A stretch of 64,000 nucleotides of DNA from JACVRW01 sp963821275 (GCA_963821275.1 CAWGDF010000010.1:239095-303094), one strand, 5' to 3'; shown: positions 50,354-59,597, counted from the first letter of the stretch. A program made the numbers and translations. The notes: a model not told the origin generated them from the letters alone.

Positions 50354-51475
50354 CTAGGTCCTTCCGGCGTCGGCGTGCTCGTAGACGAGGATCTCGTCGC
50401 GCCGGCGGAGCGCGTCCCGCACGCGACCCATGATGCGGGCGCCGCGGTCGCCCAGCAGCAGTCCGATCGCGCCGGCCGGTACGCGCGGGTTCGCGAGCGC
50501 CGGCGGGTACGCCTGGACCGCACTACGAAGGTATCTCGCGCACTTGCGTCGGTTGCCCTGCTCGAGCGCGTCGAGCGCCGCCATGATGTACGAACGTCCG
50601 CGGAGCTCGTCGAACTGACGGGGAAGGGTCACCGCGGGCAGGCTGCGTCGAATCAGTTCGCCGTAGTAGTCGTGGTAACGGATCCATCGTTCCCCGTCGA
50701 ACGTTGACTCGGTGGTGATGCTGGGATGGTGAACGCGCTGCGCCACGTCCCTGAGGGCGAGGAAACCCGTGGGAAACCGAAGTGACATGCGCATGTAGAG
50801 CTCGACGTCCCAGAAGAGGAACGGGAGCGTCTCGTCGAAGAACGGCCCCACGGCCTCGAGCGCTGAACGGCGCGACATCACGCCGCCGCTGCTGATCGTG
50901 GGGGTGTGGATGCCGCCGAGCTGGTGGCGGTACATCGCCGGAAAGAACTCCTCGGGCGGGTACACGCCCTCGGCAAGCACCTCGGACACGTCCCTGATCG
51001 GCAGCGAGCGGGTGTGCTCCACCGCGATCGCCCTGCCGTCGCCGTCGGTCATCCGCTCGCCCGAGAAGACGAAGGCACAGGAGGGATTCCGCTCTAGGAA
51101 CCCGACGCGAGCGGCCAGGAAGTCCGGATCCCAGGCGTCGTCGTCCTGGATCAGCGTGATGTACGGAGCGCTGCCGATGTTGATCAGGCGCGTCCAGTTG
51201 GCGGCGGCTCCAATATTCCGGCCGGTCGCCGAATACCGGATTCGTGGATCGCCGGTGTACGGGCGTACCGCTGCCTCCACCTCGCCGCCTCCCGGCCCGT
51301 TCTCGGATACGACGAGGCGCCAGTTGGTGTACGTCTGCGCGCACACCGACTCGATCGTCTGGGCGATGTACTGGGGTCGGCAGTACGCCGGCAGGCCCAC
51401 GTCGACCGCGGGCTGGTCTGTGGTGAGCTTCGGCACGGTACGGGTCAAGAACGCCGCTTGGGAGGCCGTTCTCAC
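50354..51475 (-). CDS. GT2-family glycosyltransferase
   Basis: 373 residues. VDVGLPAYCRPQYIAQTIES, VCAQTYTNWRLVVSENGPGG, GRNIGAAANWTRLINIGSAP and YITLIQDDDAWDPDFLAARV (DDD at the DxD position) are standard GT2 blocks. The C-terminal half has FWDVELYMRMSLRFPTGFLA, likely acceptor binding. GTG at 51475; ATG-less start with no strong ribosome site. It is divergent from the ligase fusion, with the 33-bp repeat array between them starting about 115 bases upstream of this start. Confidence 0.88.
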   Translation of the reverse strand: MRTASQAAFLTRTVPKLTTDQPAVDVGLPAYCRPQYIAQTIESVCAQTYTNWRLVVSENGPGGGEVEAAVRPYTGDPRIRYSATGRNIGAAANWTRLINIGSAPYITLIQDDDAWDPDFLAARVGFLERNPSCAFVFSGERMTDGDGRAIAVEHTRSLPIRDVSEVLAEGVYPPEEFFPAMYRHQLGGIHTPTISSGGVMSRRSALEAVGPFFDETLPFLFWDVELYMRMSLRFPTGFLALRDVAQRVHHPSITTESTFDGERWIRYHDYYGELIRRSLPAVTLPRQFDELRGRSYIMAALDALEQGNRRKCARYLRSAVQAYPPALANPRVPAGAIGLLLGDRGARIMGRVRDALRRRDEILVYEHADAGRT

Positions 51476-51589
51476 GCAGGTTGCCGCGGAAGGTTGAGCC
51501 GGGCAGCAATTCTGGCCCCGTTGCTCCGTTGTCTGGGGGAGGGCCAGAACTTCTCAGATGCACTTGCCGAAAACGACCCAGCTATTAAG

Positions 51590-52345
51590 ACTCGGCCGGC
51601 GACTCGTGCTCCAACTGTTGAGCCTGGGGCGGCGACTGGGGCTGCAGGCTGTTGAGCCTGGGGCGGCGCTGGGGCTGCAGCGTTGAGCCTGGGGCGGCGC
51701 TGGGGGTTGCAGGCGTTGAGCCTGGGGCGGCGCTGGGGGTTGCAGGCGTTGAGCCTGGGGCGGCGCTGGGGGTTGCAGGCGTTGAGCCTGGGTCGGCGCT
51801 GGGGGTTGCAGGCGTTGAGTCTGGGTCGGCGCTGGGGGTTGCAGGCGTTGAGCCTGGGGCGGCGCTGGGGGTTGCAGGCGTTGAGCCTGGGGCGGCGCTG
51901 GGGGTTGCAGGCGTTGAGCCTGGGGCGGCGCTGGGGGTTGCAGGCGTTGAGTCTGGGTCGGCGCTGGGGGTTGCAGGCGTTGAGTCTGGGTCGGCGCTGG
52001 GGGTTGCAGGCGTTGAGCCTGGGGCGGCGCTGGGGGTTGCAGGCGTTGAGCCTGGGGCGGCGCTGGGGGTTGCAGGCGTTGAGCCTGGGTCGGCGCTGGG
52101 GGTTGCAGGCGTTGAGCCTGGGTCGGCGCTGGGGGCTGCAGCTGTTGATCCTCGGGCGGCGACTCGGGCTGCAGCTGTTGAGCCTGGGCCGGCGCTGGGG
52201 GCTGCAGCTGTTGATCCTCGGGCGGCGACTCGGGCTGCAGCTGTTGAGGCTGGGGCGGCGACTCGGGCTGCAGCTGTTGAGCCTCGGGCGGCGACTTCTG
52301 GCCGTGCTGCAGCTATCCAGCCTTGGGCGGCGACTTCTGGCCGTG
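51590..52345. repeat. 33-bp minisatellite (about 22 copies) at the 5' end of the ligase gene
   Basis: Copies begin with TTGAG or TTGAT and are 33 bases apart from 51683 to 52277 (51683, 51716, 51749 and so on). They are preceded by copies of 34 and 31 bases (51618, 51652) and a degenerate one at about 51590. Middle copies are almost identical with a few single-base variants (CTGGGGCGG, CTGGGTCGG); copies from 52145 on diverge progressively toward the unique coding sequence AGCCTTGGGCGGCGACTT. The unit is G-rich on the plus strand (GGGGCGGCGCTGGGGG). Frame-preserving unit length. Confidence 0.9.
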
Positions 52346-54469
52346 CTCGTCGTGAGCATCCTGGTCGGGGCCGTCTCCGCGGGGGTCAGCACCGGCCGGA
52401 TCGGGCTCGTCCCCCCGAAACTGACGTCCACGAGCAGCCTGCAGAGCGGCGTCGCCTCGAACCACGTGCTCATCGATGCACGCCATCCTCCGATCGTTCA
52501 GCGGGGGGAATATCCGTTCCCGTTGGTGATCAAGCACGCGGAACTGCTGGGCCGCGTGATGACGAGTCCGCCCCTCGTCGAGCGAATCGGACGCCTGGCG
52601 GGAGTGGATCCCGGGCAGATCACGGCTTCGGTTCGCTCCACCGTGAACGTGCCGACCGCGTTCACCGAGCCCAGCAGCGAGCAGCGTGCGGATGAGATCA
52701 GGCGGTCACGCTTCAGCCATCGGCTCGAGATCCAGGCCAGGCAGTCCACCCCTGTTCTCGACATCGCCGCTCGAGCTCCGTCGACGGAGGAGGCCGAGAA
52801 GCTCGCCGACTCGACGGTCGCTGCTCTCCGCGGCTACCTCAACGAGCTCGCCGATCGAGAGGGCTTCGACAAGGACCACCTGGTAGTGGTCCGGCAGCTC
52901 AGTGCCGCCCGGGGTGGGCCTGTGGACGGAGGGAACTCAGCCGCAATCGGCCTGTTGGCGTTCGCCCTGGGCTTCCTCCTGTCCGCCGCGGCGATGCTCT
53001 ACTGGCTACACCGCCGCGGCGAGCTCGATCCGCTCCGGAGCGCGCCACGCGACCCCCGCGCCGAGCTCGACGACGACTGGCCGCACACCACACGCGCGCT
53101 GCCGTGGATGCTGGCCGGCTTCATCGCGATGCTCTTTCTTGTCCCCTTCGACCAGATCCAGCTGGGCGGGGGCCTTCCCATCGATCTCAACTTCGACCGG
53201 ATCGTGCTCCCTTTGGTCGTAGTGACCTGGGGGGTGGCGCTCATGGTCGGGGGCCGAGCGGCGCCCCGTGTCCGGCTAACGTGGATACACGGCGCGGTCG
53301 CGGCATTCGTGGTCTGTGCTTTCGCGAGCGTCATTCTCAACGCAAGCGATCTCAGCCATACCCTCGAGCTCCAAAGGGCGGTCAAGCAGGCCCCTCTGCT
53401 CATTGCATACGTGTCCCTGTTCGTCATCGCGGCGAGCACCGTGAGACCGGCGGAGATTCGGGCCTTCCTGAACTACACGCTCGTCCTGGCCGTGATATGC
53501 GCCCTCGGAGTGCTGTTCGAGTTCCGCTTCAAGCAGAACCTGTTCTACGACCTCTCCGACATGCTGCTCCCAGGCGGCTTCAGCGTGGAACGATTCGAAG
53601 CGGGAGCAGTCGACGAGCTTGGACGGATCAAGGTCAGCGGCCCCACCGCTTTGCCGCTGGAGGCGGTCGCCACCCTCACGATGGCACTGCCGATCGCCGT
53701 CGTCGGCCTATTACACGCGCGTAGGTGGCGCGGTCGGTTGCTGTACGGCCTCGCGGCCTGCCTGCTACTGGCCGCCACGTTCGCGACCTACCGTAAGAGC
53801 GCGATACTGGCCCCGTTCTCGGTGTTCTTGACCGTGGCGTACTTCCGTCGTCGCGAGTTGCTCAAGCTGGCCCCGCTCGCGCTCGTCCTGGTGGTGATGA
53901 TCCCGGTGCTTGCGCCCGGCGCCTTACGCTCGACCACCAACCAGCTCGATCCGAGCCGGCTCGGGGTGGCCACGGTCAGCGACCGGACCGCCGACTACGA
54001 CGCCGTCCGCCCCGACATCTGGAGCCATCTGCTCCTCGGGCGCGGCTGGGGCACCTATGACCACTTTAGTTACCGAGTGCTCGACTCAGAGCTCCTGCAT
54101 CGGTTGGTCGAGATGGGCGTGGTGGGGCTCCTGGCGTTCATCGCGATGGGCCTGGTGGTGATCCTCAGCGCGCGGGCGACGATCGCAGCGCGGGACCCCA
54201 GGTGGGCGCCGCCGGCCCTCATCGGGGCGGCCGCCGCGACCTCGTTCCTCGCGGTGTCGGTCCTGTTCGACGTGCTCTCGTTCCCGCACCCGACGTACAT
54301 CTTCATGCTGATGGCCGGCCTTGTGACGGTCGCCATCCAGCAGGGCTCGGAGTCCGAGAAGCCGAGACCGATCCATCCGCGTGGGTACCGCCGCCACGCG
54401 ACGGCTTCACGAACCCGGTCGTCGGAACCGGCTGTCCTTGCTCCTTTCGCCGGGCGTCGCGAAGGCTGA
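51683..54469 (+). CDS. chain-length-regulator-like domain fused to O-antigen ligase-like protein, with repeat N-terminus
   Basis: 928 residues from a TTG in the repeat array. Residues 1 to about 210 are undecapeptide repeats (SLGRRWGLQAL) that merge into LGRRLLAVLVVSILVGAVSA, the first membrane segment. A Wzz-like external domain follows (about 230-420), closed by AAIGLLAFALGFLLSAAAML. From about 480 come 10 or so membrane segments with FATYRKSAILAPFS and LLLGRGWGTYDHFSYRVLDS, typical of WaaL/Wzy-type ligases or polymerases. The real start may be a GTG at 52303 or 52342, since no ribosome site marks the TTG. Likely joins or polymerises lipid-linked repeat units outside the membrane. Confidence 0.8.
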   Translation: MSLGRRWGLQALSLGRRWGLQALSLGRRWGLQALSLGRRWGLQALSLGRRWGLQALSLGRRWGLQALSLGRRWGLQALSLGRRWGLQALSLGRRWGLQALSLGRRWGLQALSLGRRWGLQALSLGRRWGLQALSLGRRWGLQALSLGRRWGLQLLILGRRLGLQLLSLGRRWGLQLLILGRRLGLQLLRLGRRLGLQLLSLGRRLLAVLQLSSLGRRLLAVLVVSILVGAVSAGVSTGRIGLVPPKLTSTSSLQSGVASNHVLIDARHPPIVQRGEYPFPLVIKHAELLGRVMTSPPLVERIGRLAGVDPGQITASVRSTVNVPTAFTEPSSEQRADEIRRSRFSHRLEIQARQSTPVLDIAARAPSTEEAEKLADSTVAALRGYLNELADREGFDKDHLVVVRQLSAARGGPVDGGNSAAIGLLAFALGFLLSAAAMLYWLHRRGELDPLRSAPRDPRAELDDDWPHTTRALPWMLAGFIAMLFLVPFDQIQLGGGLPIDLNFDRIVLPLVVVTWGVALMVGGRAAPRVRLTWIHGAVAAFVVCAFASVILNASDLSHTLELQRAVKQAPLLIAYVSLFVIAASTVRPAEIRAFLNYTLVLAVICALGVLFEFRFKQNLFYDLSDMLLPGGFSVERFEAGAVDELGRIKVSGPTALPLEAVATLTMALPIAVVGLLHARRWRGRLLYGLAACLLLAATFATYRKSAILAPFSVFLTVAYFRRRELLKLAPLALVLVVMIPVLAPGALRSTTNQLDPSRLGVATVSDRTADYDAVRPDIWSHLLLGRGWGTYDHFSYRVLDSELLHRLVEMGVVGLLAFIAMGLVVILSARATIAARDPRWAPPALIGAAAATSFLAVSVLFDVLSFPHPTYIFMLMAGLVTVAIQQGSESEKPRPIHPRGYRRHATASRTRSSEPAVLAPFAGRREG

Positions 54470-54704
54470 GTCGGGCCAGGCGGGCGCCCGGGGAGCGGGT
54501 GGGCTAGCTGTAGGAACCGACCATTCGAGGGCTGGTTAGCTCATGACCCTTTGTCCGTCGCGGTCCGCGCTCTGGGATCGGGCGCTGGCGGTGGGGGCGG
54601 CTGCCCATAGTTGTCTCGCGGGCCTGCGGGTGGACGGACGCTGGCCTGGACGATGCGCGTGCGCGCCCCGGCAGCGCCGGCGGCGCTATGTCGGTTCGGG
54701 CTCA

Positions 54705-55230
54705 GGCGATCCTGGCGGCCTCCCAGATGAACGCGGTCAGCTCGCGCGCGCAGGTGACGGTGGCGACGTTGGCGGGCTTTCGGCGCTCGACCGCGAGCTT
54801 GTCGATTGGCGGTGAAGGCGATGCGGGGCGCGCCAGGCCAGCTCGACCACGCGCGGATCCTGGCCCGCCTGACGGGCTCGCAGCTGATCCGAGGTCCGCG
54901 GTCGGCGCCAGCAGTGCTTGGCGGCTTCGACCAGCAGCCGCCGCGAGTGCTCGGGGCCGGCCTTGGTGATCGAGCCCTGGCGACGCTTCTCGTCGGTGGT
55001 CCGCTCGGAAGGGACCAGGCCGAAGAAGGCGGCGAGCTGGCGGGGATGGCCGAAGCGCTCGAAGTCGCCGACCTCGGCGCAGAGCCCGGTCGCGGCCAGC
55101 GTGTCGATGCCCCGAAAGCAGCGCAGACGCGCGATCGTCTCCGCCCACGGGCTCTGCGGCGCGAGCTCGGCCAGCATCCACTCAAGCCAGCTGCGGCGCT
55201 GGCCGAGCGCCTCGACCGCGGCCAGCTAGT
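54705..55230 (-). pseudogene. IS110-family transposase C-terminal part, truncated and frameshifted
   Basis: The minus strand reads LAAVEALGQRRSWLEWMLAE, CFRGIDTLAATGLCAEVGDF, RQLAAFFGLVPSERTTDEKR and GSITKAGPEHSRRLLVEAAK, the transposase_20 domain of IS110 enzymes. Near 54810 the frame changes before the last block (KPANVATVTCARELTAFIWE). The N-terminal DEDD domain is gone: homology stops at 55230, exactly where MITE copy B begins. The roughly 235 bases to the left (54470-54704) hold only what looks like the IS 3' end. Confidence 0.85.
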
Positions 55231-55460
55231 CCGTCCTAACCCCGAGTTGTGGCGACAGGTAGGTGCCCGGCACGTTCGGTGTTGGTGGCTGCTCGACCGA
55301 CGGCGCGGGGCGAAGCGGCCCGGCCCACGCGTCGTACGTTGAGGTCCTATTGCACCCCTAACGTACGGAGCGCGGTCGGCAGTCACGGCTGCCCGGCCGC
55401 GTCCCCATCAGGACACCGCTAACCCGCCCGCAGCTGTCGCGGGCACTCCGGGTTAGGCCG
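55231..55460 (-). mobile_element. MITE-like element, copy B (inverted)
   Basis: Reverse complement of copy A (43061-43292) with the same imperfect termini (CCGTCCTAACCCCGAG at the left, CTCCGGGTTAGGCCG at the right on the plus strand) and the same internal hairpin. Its left edge abuts the truncated IS110 transposase gene. As in copy A, the left flank ends in CTAGT and the right flank continues as GTCCCCCCTCTCGC, although the element itself is turned around. Confidence 0.75.
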
Positions 55461-55854
55461 GTCCCCCCTCTCGCTTCTCGTTGGGCTTTCGATTCGCGGG
55501 TGGATCGAGGGCAACGGCGGGCGCCGTGCGGGACATCCCTTGCCGATCCGCCGGCTGATCCTCGCTGCGCTACCCAACCCTCTGTCGAGACCGGCCAGAC
55601 CTGGGCCGCCCGCTCCCCGCAAGTGGGCGACGTTAATAGCGAATAGCGACATAAACGCAGCCCAGATCGCGCTCGGGAGCACCGGGGCCCAGCCCGCGCC
55701 CCCTCGCGCTGCTCGTTGGGCAATAGATCCGCCGGTGGCTCGAGCGCAACGGCGGGCGCCGTGCGGGACACACGCGATCCCTTGCCGATCAAGCCGGCCC
55801 ACCTTCCTCACCCCCGCTGCGTTAGCCCAACGCTATGCGAGAGGGGGGGCCGAT
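55461..55854. other. repeat-rich intergenic region, no gene
   Basis: No coding frame here is convincing. The region is bounded by GTCCCCCCTCTCGC at 55460-55474 and its complement at about 55837-55849, the same arrangement that brackets the SnoaL gene at 43.3 kb. Inside are two direct repeats of about 75-85 bases (about 55478-55557 and 55703-55795) sharing CTCGTTGGGC, CAACGGCGGGCGCCGTGCGG and TCCCTTGCCGAT. Likely a graveyard of small mobile repeats. Confidence 0.6.
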
Positions 55855-58800
55855 CTAGACCCCGTTGTTCATGTCGGTCTGGATCTCCTCGCTGCTCAGA
55901 GTCCGGCCGTAGATCCGAATGTCGTCGACCAGACCCCGCCAGCGCTCGAAGCCACAGCTACTGCAACCGGACTGGCCGAACACGAGCGCCTGCGCGTTGG
56001 GGTTGGGCGCGACGGATTCTGCCACGGTTCGGATGGCTACTCCGTTGAGGTACAGGGTGTACGTGTTCGCCGCGTCGTTGAAGACCGCGGCCACGTGCGA
56101 CCACTGGTTGAGCTGAATGGGGGGTCCGGTGCTGGAGGTTTCGCGGCAGCCTCCGTTGTGAAAGCCGCTGCTGAGATTGCTGCCCGCGGTTTGGAGCCAG
56201 TATCCGCAGCCGGCGGTCAACTCCTTGATGAGGATCGTCTGGTAGTCGCTGAGCGCCGTCGGCCGGATCCAGGCCTCCAGCGTGTAACTCGACGCCAGAT
56301 TGAGCGACGCGGAGTTGGGCACCGTGACCCTCCCTGCCGAGCCGTTGAAGGCCATTGCGCCACCGTGCCTGCCGCTCGCGCTCCACGCAGCTCCCGTGCC
56401 CGACAAGGTGCCGTTGTTGCCGTTGCCCGATGAGTCGGCCGCAGTAGACCCCGAACCCTCATTGAAGCCCCACGCGCCCCTCACCCCTGTTGGTTGCTGG
56501 GCCACGTTGAAGGTCGCCGTGTAGTTCTGCGCCTCCGTCGGCACGGTGATGGTGTGCTGTTGGCCCCCGCCGTCGGACCAGGAGGCGAAGGTGTATGACG
56601 TCGCGCCCGCGGTTTGGTTGCGTGCCTCGATGGTGTGGTTGAAGCCAACGAGGGTGTCATGCACGAACGGCGTGGTCCTGGCGATCCCGTCGAGGTACAG
56701 GGTGCGACCGCTCGGGACCGTGTCGAAGCTGAGGTTGACCTTCGTGGGGTTGATGGTCACCGACTGAGACGAAGTCACGCCGTTCGAATCGCGCACCGTC
56801 AGGGTGATCCGGTAGCGGGTATTTCCGCTGTAGTCGTGTCCGGCGGTCGGAATCGTGAAGCTGCCGTTTCTCACGCCTGTGACGGCAGTCCCCGGGTGGA
56901 CGTGGCCCTCGTGCAGGAAATCGATGTTCCACGTGAAGGCACTGGCCGGGAGGGTGCCGTCGTCCGGATCGGTGCCACTGCCGCTGTAGGTGATCACATC
57001 GCCGGCCCGGAACTGGGCACCGTCGGTGGGGGACTGGATTGTTGCCGTTGGCGCGTTCCCGACGCTGATGCTGATCGGCGAGGACAGCGAGCGATTCTCG
57101 CCGTCAGAGACCTCCAGGCGGGCCTGATAGGTGCCCGAGCTGGTGTACGTGTGTGAGGGGTTGGCCTGGGTGGAGGTGGCCCCATCGCCGAAGCTCCACT
57201 CGTACGTGAGCGGCCGGCCCTCCGGGTCCGACGAGCCGGAGCTCGAGAACGCGACATTCAGGGGAGCAGGGCCGGAGCGGGGAGTTGCGGAGGCGTTGAC
57301 GATCGGAGCCTGATTCGACTGGACGTGCTTGATGCGGCGGATCTTGCTCACACCGAACGTGCCGCCCACGTCCGAGTAGCCCAGGTCGAGGTAGTAGAGC
57401 GCGCCGTCGGGGCCCTCGGCCAGGTAGACGATGTCTCCGTAGGGCCCGTCCAGGGCGCCGCTGGGCGGCTCGAAGTTGAACGTGCTCGTGACGGCCCCGT
57501 TCGAGTCGAGGCGCAGGCCCTTGATCCAGTTCTGGGAGTAGTCGGCGTAGAAGTAGGCCCCCTGGTAGCTGCTCGGGAAAGCCGTGCCGTGGTAGACGAA
57601 GCCGCCGGTGACCGAGCCATCACGGCCGTTGTGGGCGTAGTAGTGAATCGGGCTCTTGCACGGCGCCGAGCAGGGACCCTCACTGTCGGGCCATCCGTAA
57701 TCGGCACCCGGCGAGCCCAGGTTGATCTCCTCCTCGGCGGTGGCCGCATCGTTTCCGCCCACGTCCCCGATGTAGTACCGGCCGGTCGGTTGGTCGTAGT
57801 AGGCGCGAAACGGGTTGCGCAGACCCCGGGCCCAGATCGAGTCGACGTTCGGGCCGGCGCCGTCGTAGAACGGGTTGTCGGCAGGCACAGTGCCATCCGG
57901 GTTGATCCGATGCACCTTGCCGCGGGGGCTGGTCAGCTGCGGTGCGACGCCGGCGTCGAAGTGGTCGCCGGTGGTGAACAGCAGCTTTCCGTCGCCCGAG
58001 AAGTTCAGCGACCCACCATGATGCTCCGCGTCCGCGTCCTGCTGATCCTCGTAGAGAACGAGCTCACTGCCGGGCACGGTGCCGGTCAGGGTGGCGTTGG
58101 CCGTGAAGCGCGACACCCTGTCGTGGTTGGGTGATCCCAGCGTGTAGAAGACGTAGTAGAAGCGATTGACCGCGAAGCTCGGATCGAGGACGAGGTCGTA
58201 GATGCCCTGCTGGACTCCCGCCGAGCCGACGTTCGTCAGCTGCAGGAACAGCCCCGGCGCCGGCTGGGTGTAGGGCGGCGGCAGCACCTTGATCCTGCCC
58301 TGGAGCTCCGCGACGAGCATTCGGCCGTCCGGCAGGAACTCGAACGTGGTCGGCAGGTCGAAACCGGTCGCCAGGACCTCGTTCTGGAAGAAGCTGCCGT
58401 TGGAGACAGTGACGTTCACCGACCCCGACGTGGTGACGTTGCCCGCGGCGTCACGAGCTCGAGCGGTCACGGTATGGGTGCCGTTCGCCACCGTTCGGCT
58501 ATCCCAGCTGACCGAATACGGGGCCGTTGTGTCCTCCGTACCGACGGTTGTGCCGTCGACCAGGAACTCCACACCCGTCACGCCGACGTTGTCGGTCGCG
58601 GAGGCAGCCAGGCTCACGTCGCCGGTCACGCTCGTGCCGCCCTGGGGAGCGGTTACCGTCACGCTCGGCGGTTGGGTGTCCGCGCCGGTGTCGTCGGCGG
58701 CCTTGAATGCGACCATGTGCATGACCCAATCGGGCCCGGTCTGAGTGGCTGTGGCGGCGTACGACCCGGTGGCCGTGACGGTCCGGTCCTCGGTCCGGTT

Positions 58801-59424
58801 GCCGAAGTCGCTCCGCCGGCTGGTGAAGCCTGAGCCGGCGGCGGTCACCTCGTAGGCCGAGGCGGCCGCCCCGAACAGAAGGCTTCTCGGATTGGTGGTC
58901 GTCGCGGAGCCGCTGCTCATCGAGCTCGTAGACCCGATCGCGGCGGACGACACGTCAAGCGGGTTGGTCCGGTCGATGCCGGAGTACTCGTGGATGTAGG
59001 CGATTCCGAACGACGCGATGGAGTTGCCGAACGTGGCCCGGACGGTGTTCGCACCGCCGGCCACGTTCCTCGCGTAGAAGACCTGAGAGCTCCACGCGCT
59101 CTTGTTCCATCTCGTGACCGGGGCCGCTGGGGCGTAGGTGTTCCCGTTGGTGTCGGACACGTTCACGGCTCCCGCGTTCGACCAGACGACGTAAACCACG
59201 ATCAGGTTGCCGCTCGTATTGGGTTGCCCGAAGGCCAGGTTGTTCACCGTGCCCGAGCCGATCTCATTCGCCCCGCTCTGGACGTGAGCCGGTGCGGCGG
59301 AGGCATCGCTCGAGAACGCCAGCAGGAGCAACACCGCGACGGTGACGGCGAGGAGATGCACAAGGCCACGAGAACGCCGCGAGGGCGGTTCACTGGAGAC
59401 GACCGGGAGTCGCGCGGTGGACAT
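55855..59424 (-). CDS. secreted glucose/sorbosone dehydrogenase-like beta-propeller protein with Ig, PKD and LamG domains
   Basis: 1189 residues. Signal/membrane segment at about 22-44 (LVHLLAVTVAVLLLLAFSSD). Residues about 45-240 form a beta-sandwich, then an Ig-like domain (SVTVTAPQGGTSVTGDVSLA). The propeller (about 345-690) has LATGFDLPTTFEFLPDGRML, GGSLNFSGDGKLLFTTGDHF, IWARGLRNPFRAYYDQPTGR and GADYGWPDSEGPC, as in PQQ-type soluble sugar dehydrogenases. A PKD domain follows (YEWSFGDGATSTQANPSHTY), two more beta domains, and a C-terminal LamG domain (SYTLEAWIRPTALSDYQTIL). Likely binds or oxidises extracellular sugars; the cofactor is unproven. The TAG stop falls inside a GGTCTAGAT repeat motif at the edge of the repeat region. 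Confidence 0.88.
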   Translation of the reverse strand: MSTARLPVVSSEPPSRRSRGLVHLLAVTVAVLLLLAFSSDASAAPAHVQSGANEIGSGTVNNLAFGQPNTSGNLIVVYVVWSNAGAVNVSDTNGNTYAPAAPVTRWNKSAWSSQVFYARNVAGGANTVRATFGNSIASFGIAYIHEYSGIDRTNPLDVSSAAIGSTSSMSSGSATTTNPRSLLFGAAASAYEVTAAGSGFTSRRSDFGNRTEDRTVTATGSYAATATQTGPDWVMHMVAFKAADDTGADTQPPSVTVTAPQGGTSVTGDVSLAASATDNVGVTGVEFLVDGTTVGTEDTTAPYSVSWDSRTVANGTHTVTARARDAAGNVTTSGSVNVTVSNGSFFQNEVLATGFDLPTTFEFLPDGRMLVAELQGRIKVLPPPYTQPAPGLFLQLTNVGSAGVQQGIYDLVLDPSFAVNRFYYVFYTLGSPNHDRVSRFTANATLTGTVPGSELVLYEDQQDADAEHHGGSLNFSGDGKLLFTTGDHFDAGVAPQLTSPRGKVHRINPDGTVPADNPFYDGAGPNVDSIWARGLRNPFRAYYDQPTGRYYIGDVGGNDAATAEEEINLGSPGADYGWPDSEGPCSAPCKSPIHYYAHNGRDGSVTGGFVYHGTAFPSSYQGAYFYADYSQNWIKGLRLDSNGAVTSTFNFEPPSGALDGPYGDIVYLAEGPDGALYYLDLGYSDVGGTFGVSKIRRIKHVQSNQAPIVNASATPRSGPAPLNVAFSSSGSSDPEGRPLTYEWSFGDGATSTQANPSHTYTSSGTYQARLEVSDGENRSLSSPISISVGNAPTATIQSPTDGAQFRAGDVITYSGSGTDPDDGTLPASAFTWNIDFLHEGHVHPGTAVTGVRNGSFTIPTAGHDYSGNTRYRITLTVRDSNGVTSSQSVTINPTKVNLSFDTVPSGRTLYLDGIARTTPFVHDTLVGFNHTIEARNQTAGATSYTFASWSDGGGQQHTITVPTEAQNYTATFNVAQQPTGVRGAWGFNEGSGSTAADSSGNGNNGTLSGTGAAWSASGRHGGAMAFNGSAGRVTVPNSASLNLASSYTLEAWIRPTALSDYQTILIKELTAGCGYWLQTAGSNLSSGFHNGGCRETSSTGPPIQLNQWSHVAAVFNDAANTYTLYLNGVAIRTVAESVAPNPNAQALVFGQSGCSSCGFERWRGLVDDIRIYGRTLSSEEIQTDMNNGV

Positions 59425-59597
59425 GGAAGCCAGAGGTATGTCTTTGTTCTACCGGAGCCGAAGTGGCTCACGGGTGCGAGTCGGCACGGCACTGGACGGC
59501 ACGTGGGCGACGCCAGCCTAAGGTATGACGCACGGAAGCGGCCGAGTTGGGTACGGATTTCCGACCCGCCGCCAGGCCGGCGGGACGCGCTAGGGAG

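Noticed and set aside
51600..52345. The 33-bp array as a CRISPR array
   Set aside because: Units are contiguous with no unique spacers and lie in frame with a gene.
51472..52473. Minus-strand frame of NACNPQRRPRL repeats as a collagen-like or antimicrobial repeat protein
   Set aside because: It exists only because the 33-bp unit lacks stops; there is no independent start region or non-repeat domain, and the forward frame merges with a real protein.
54541..55386. 281-codon minus-strand frame spanning MITE B and the IS110 remnant
   Set aside because: It is a wrong-frame reading across two unrelated elements; the transposase homology is in a different frame.
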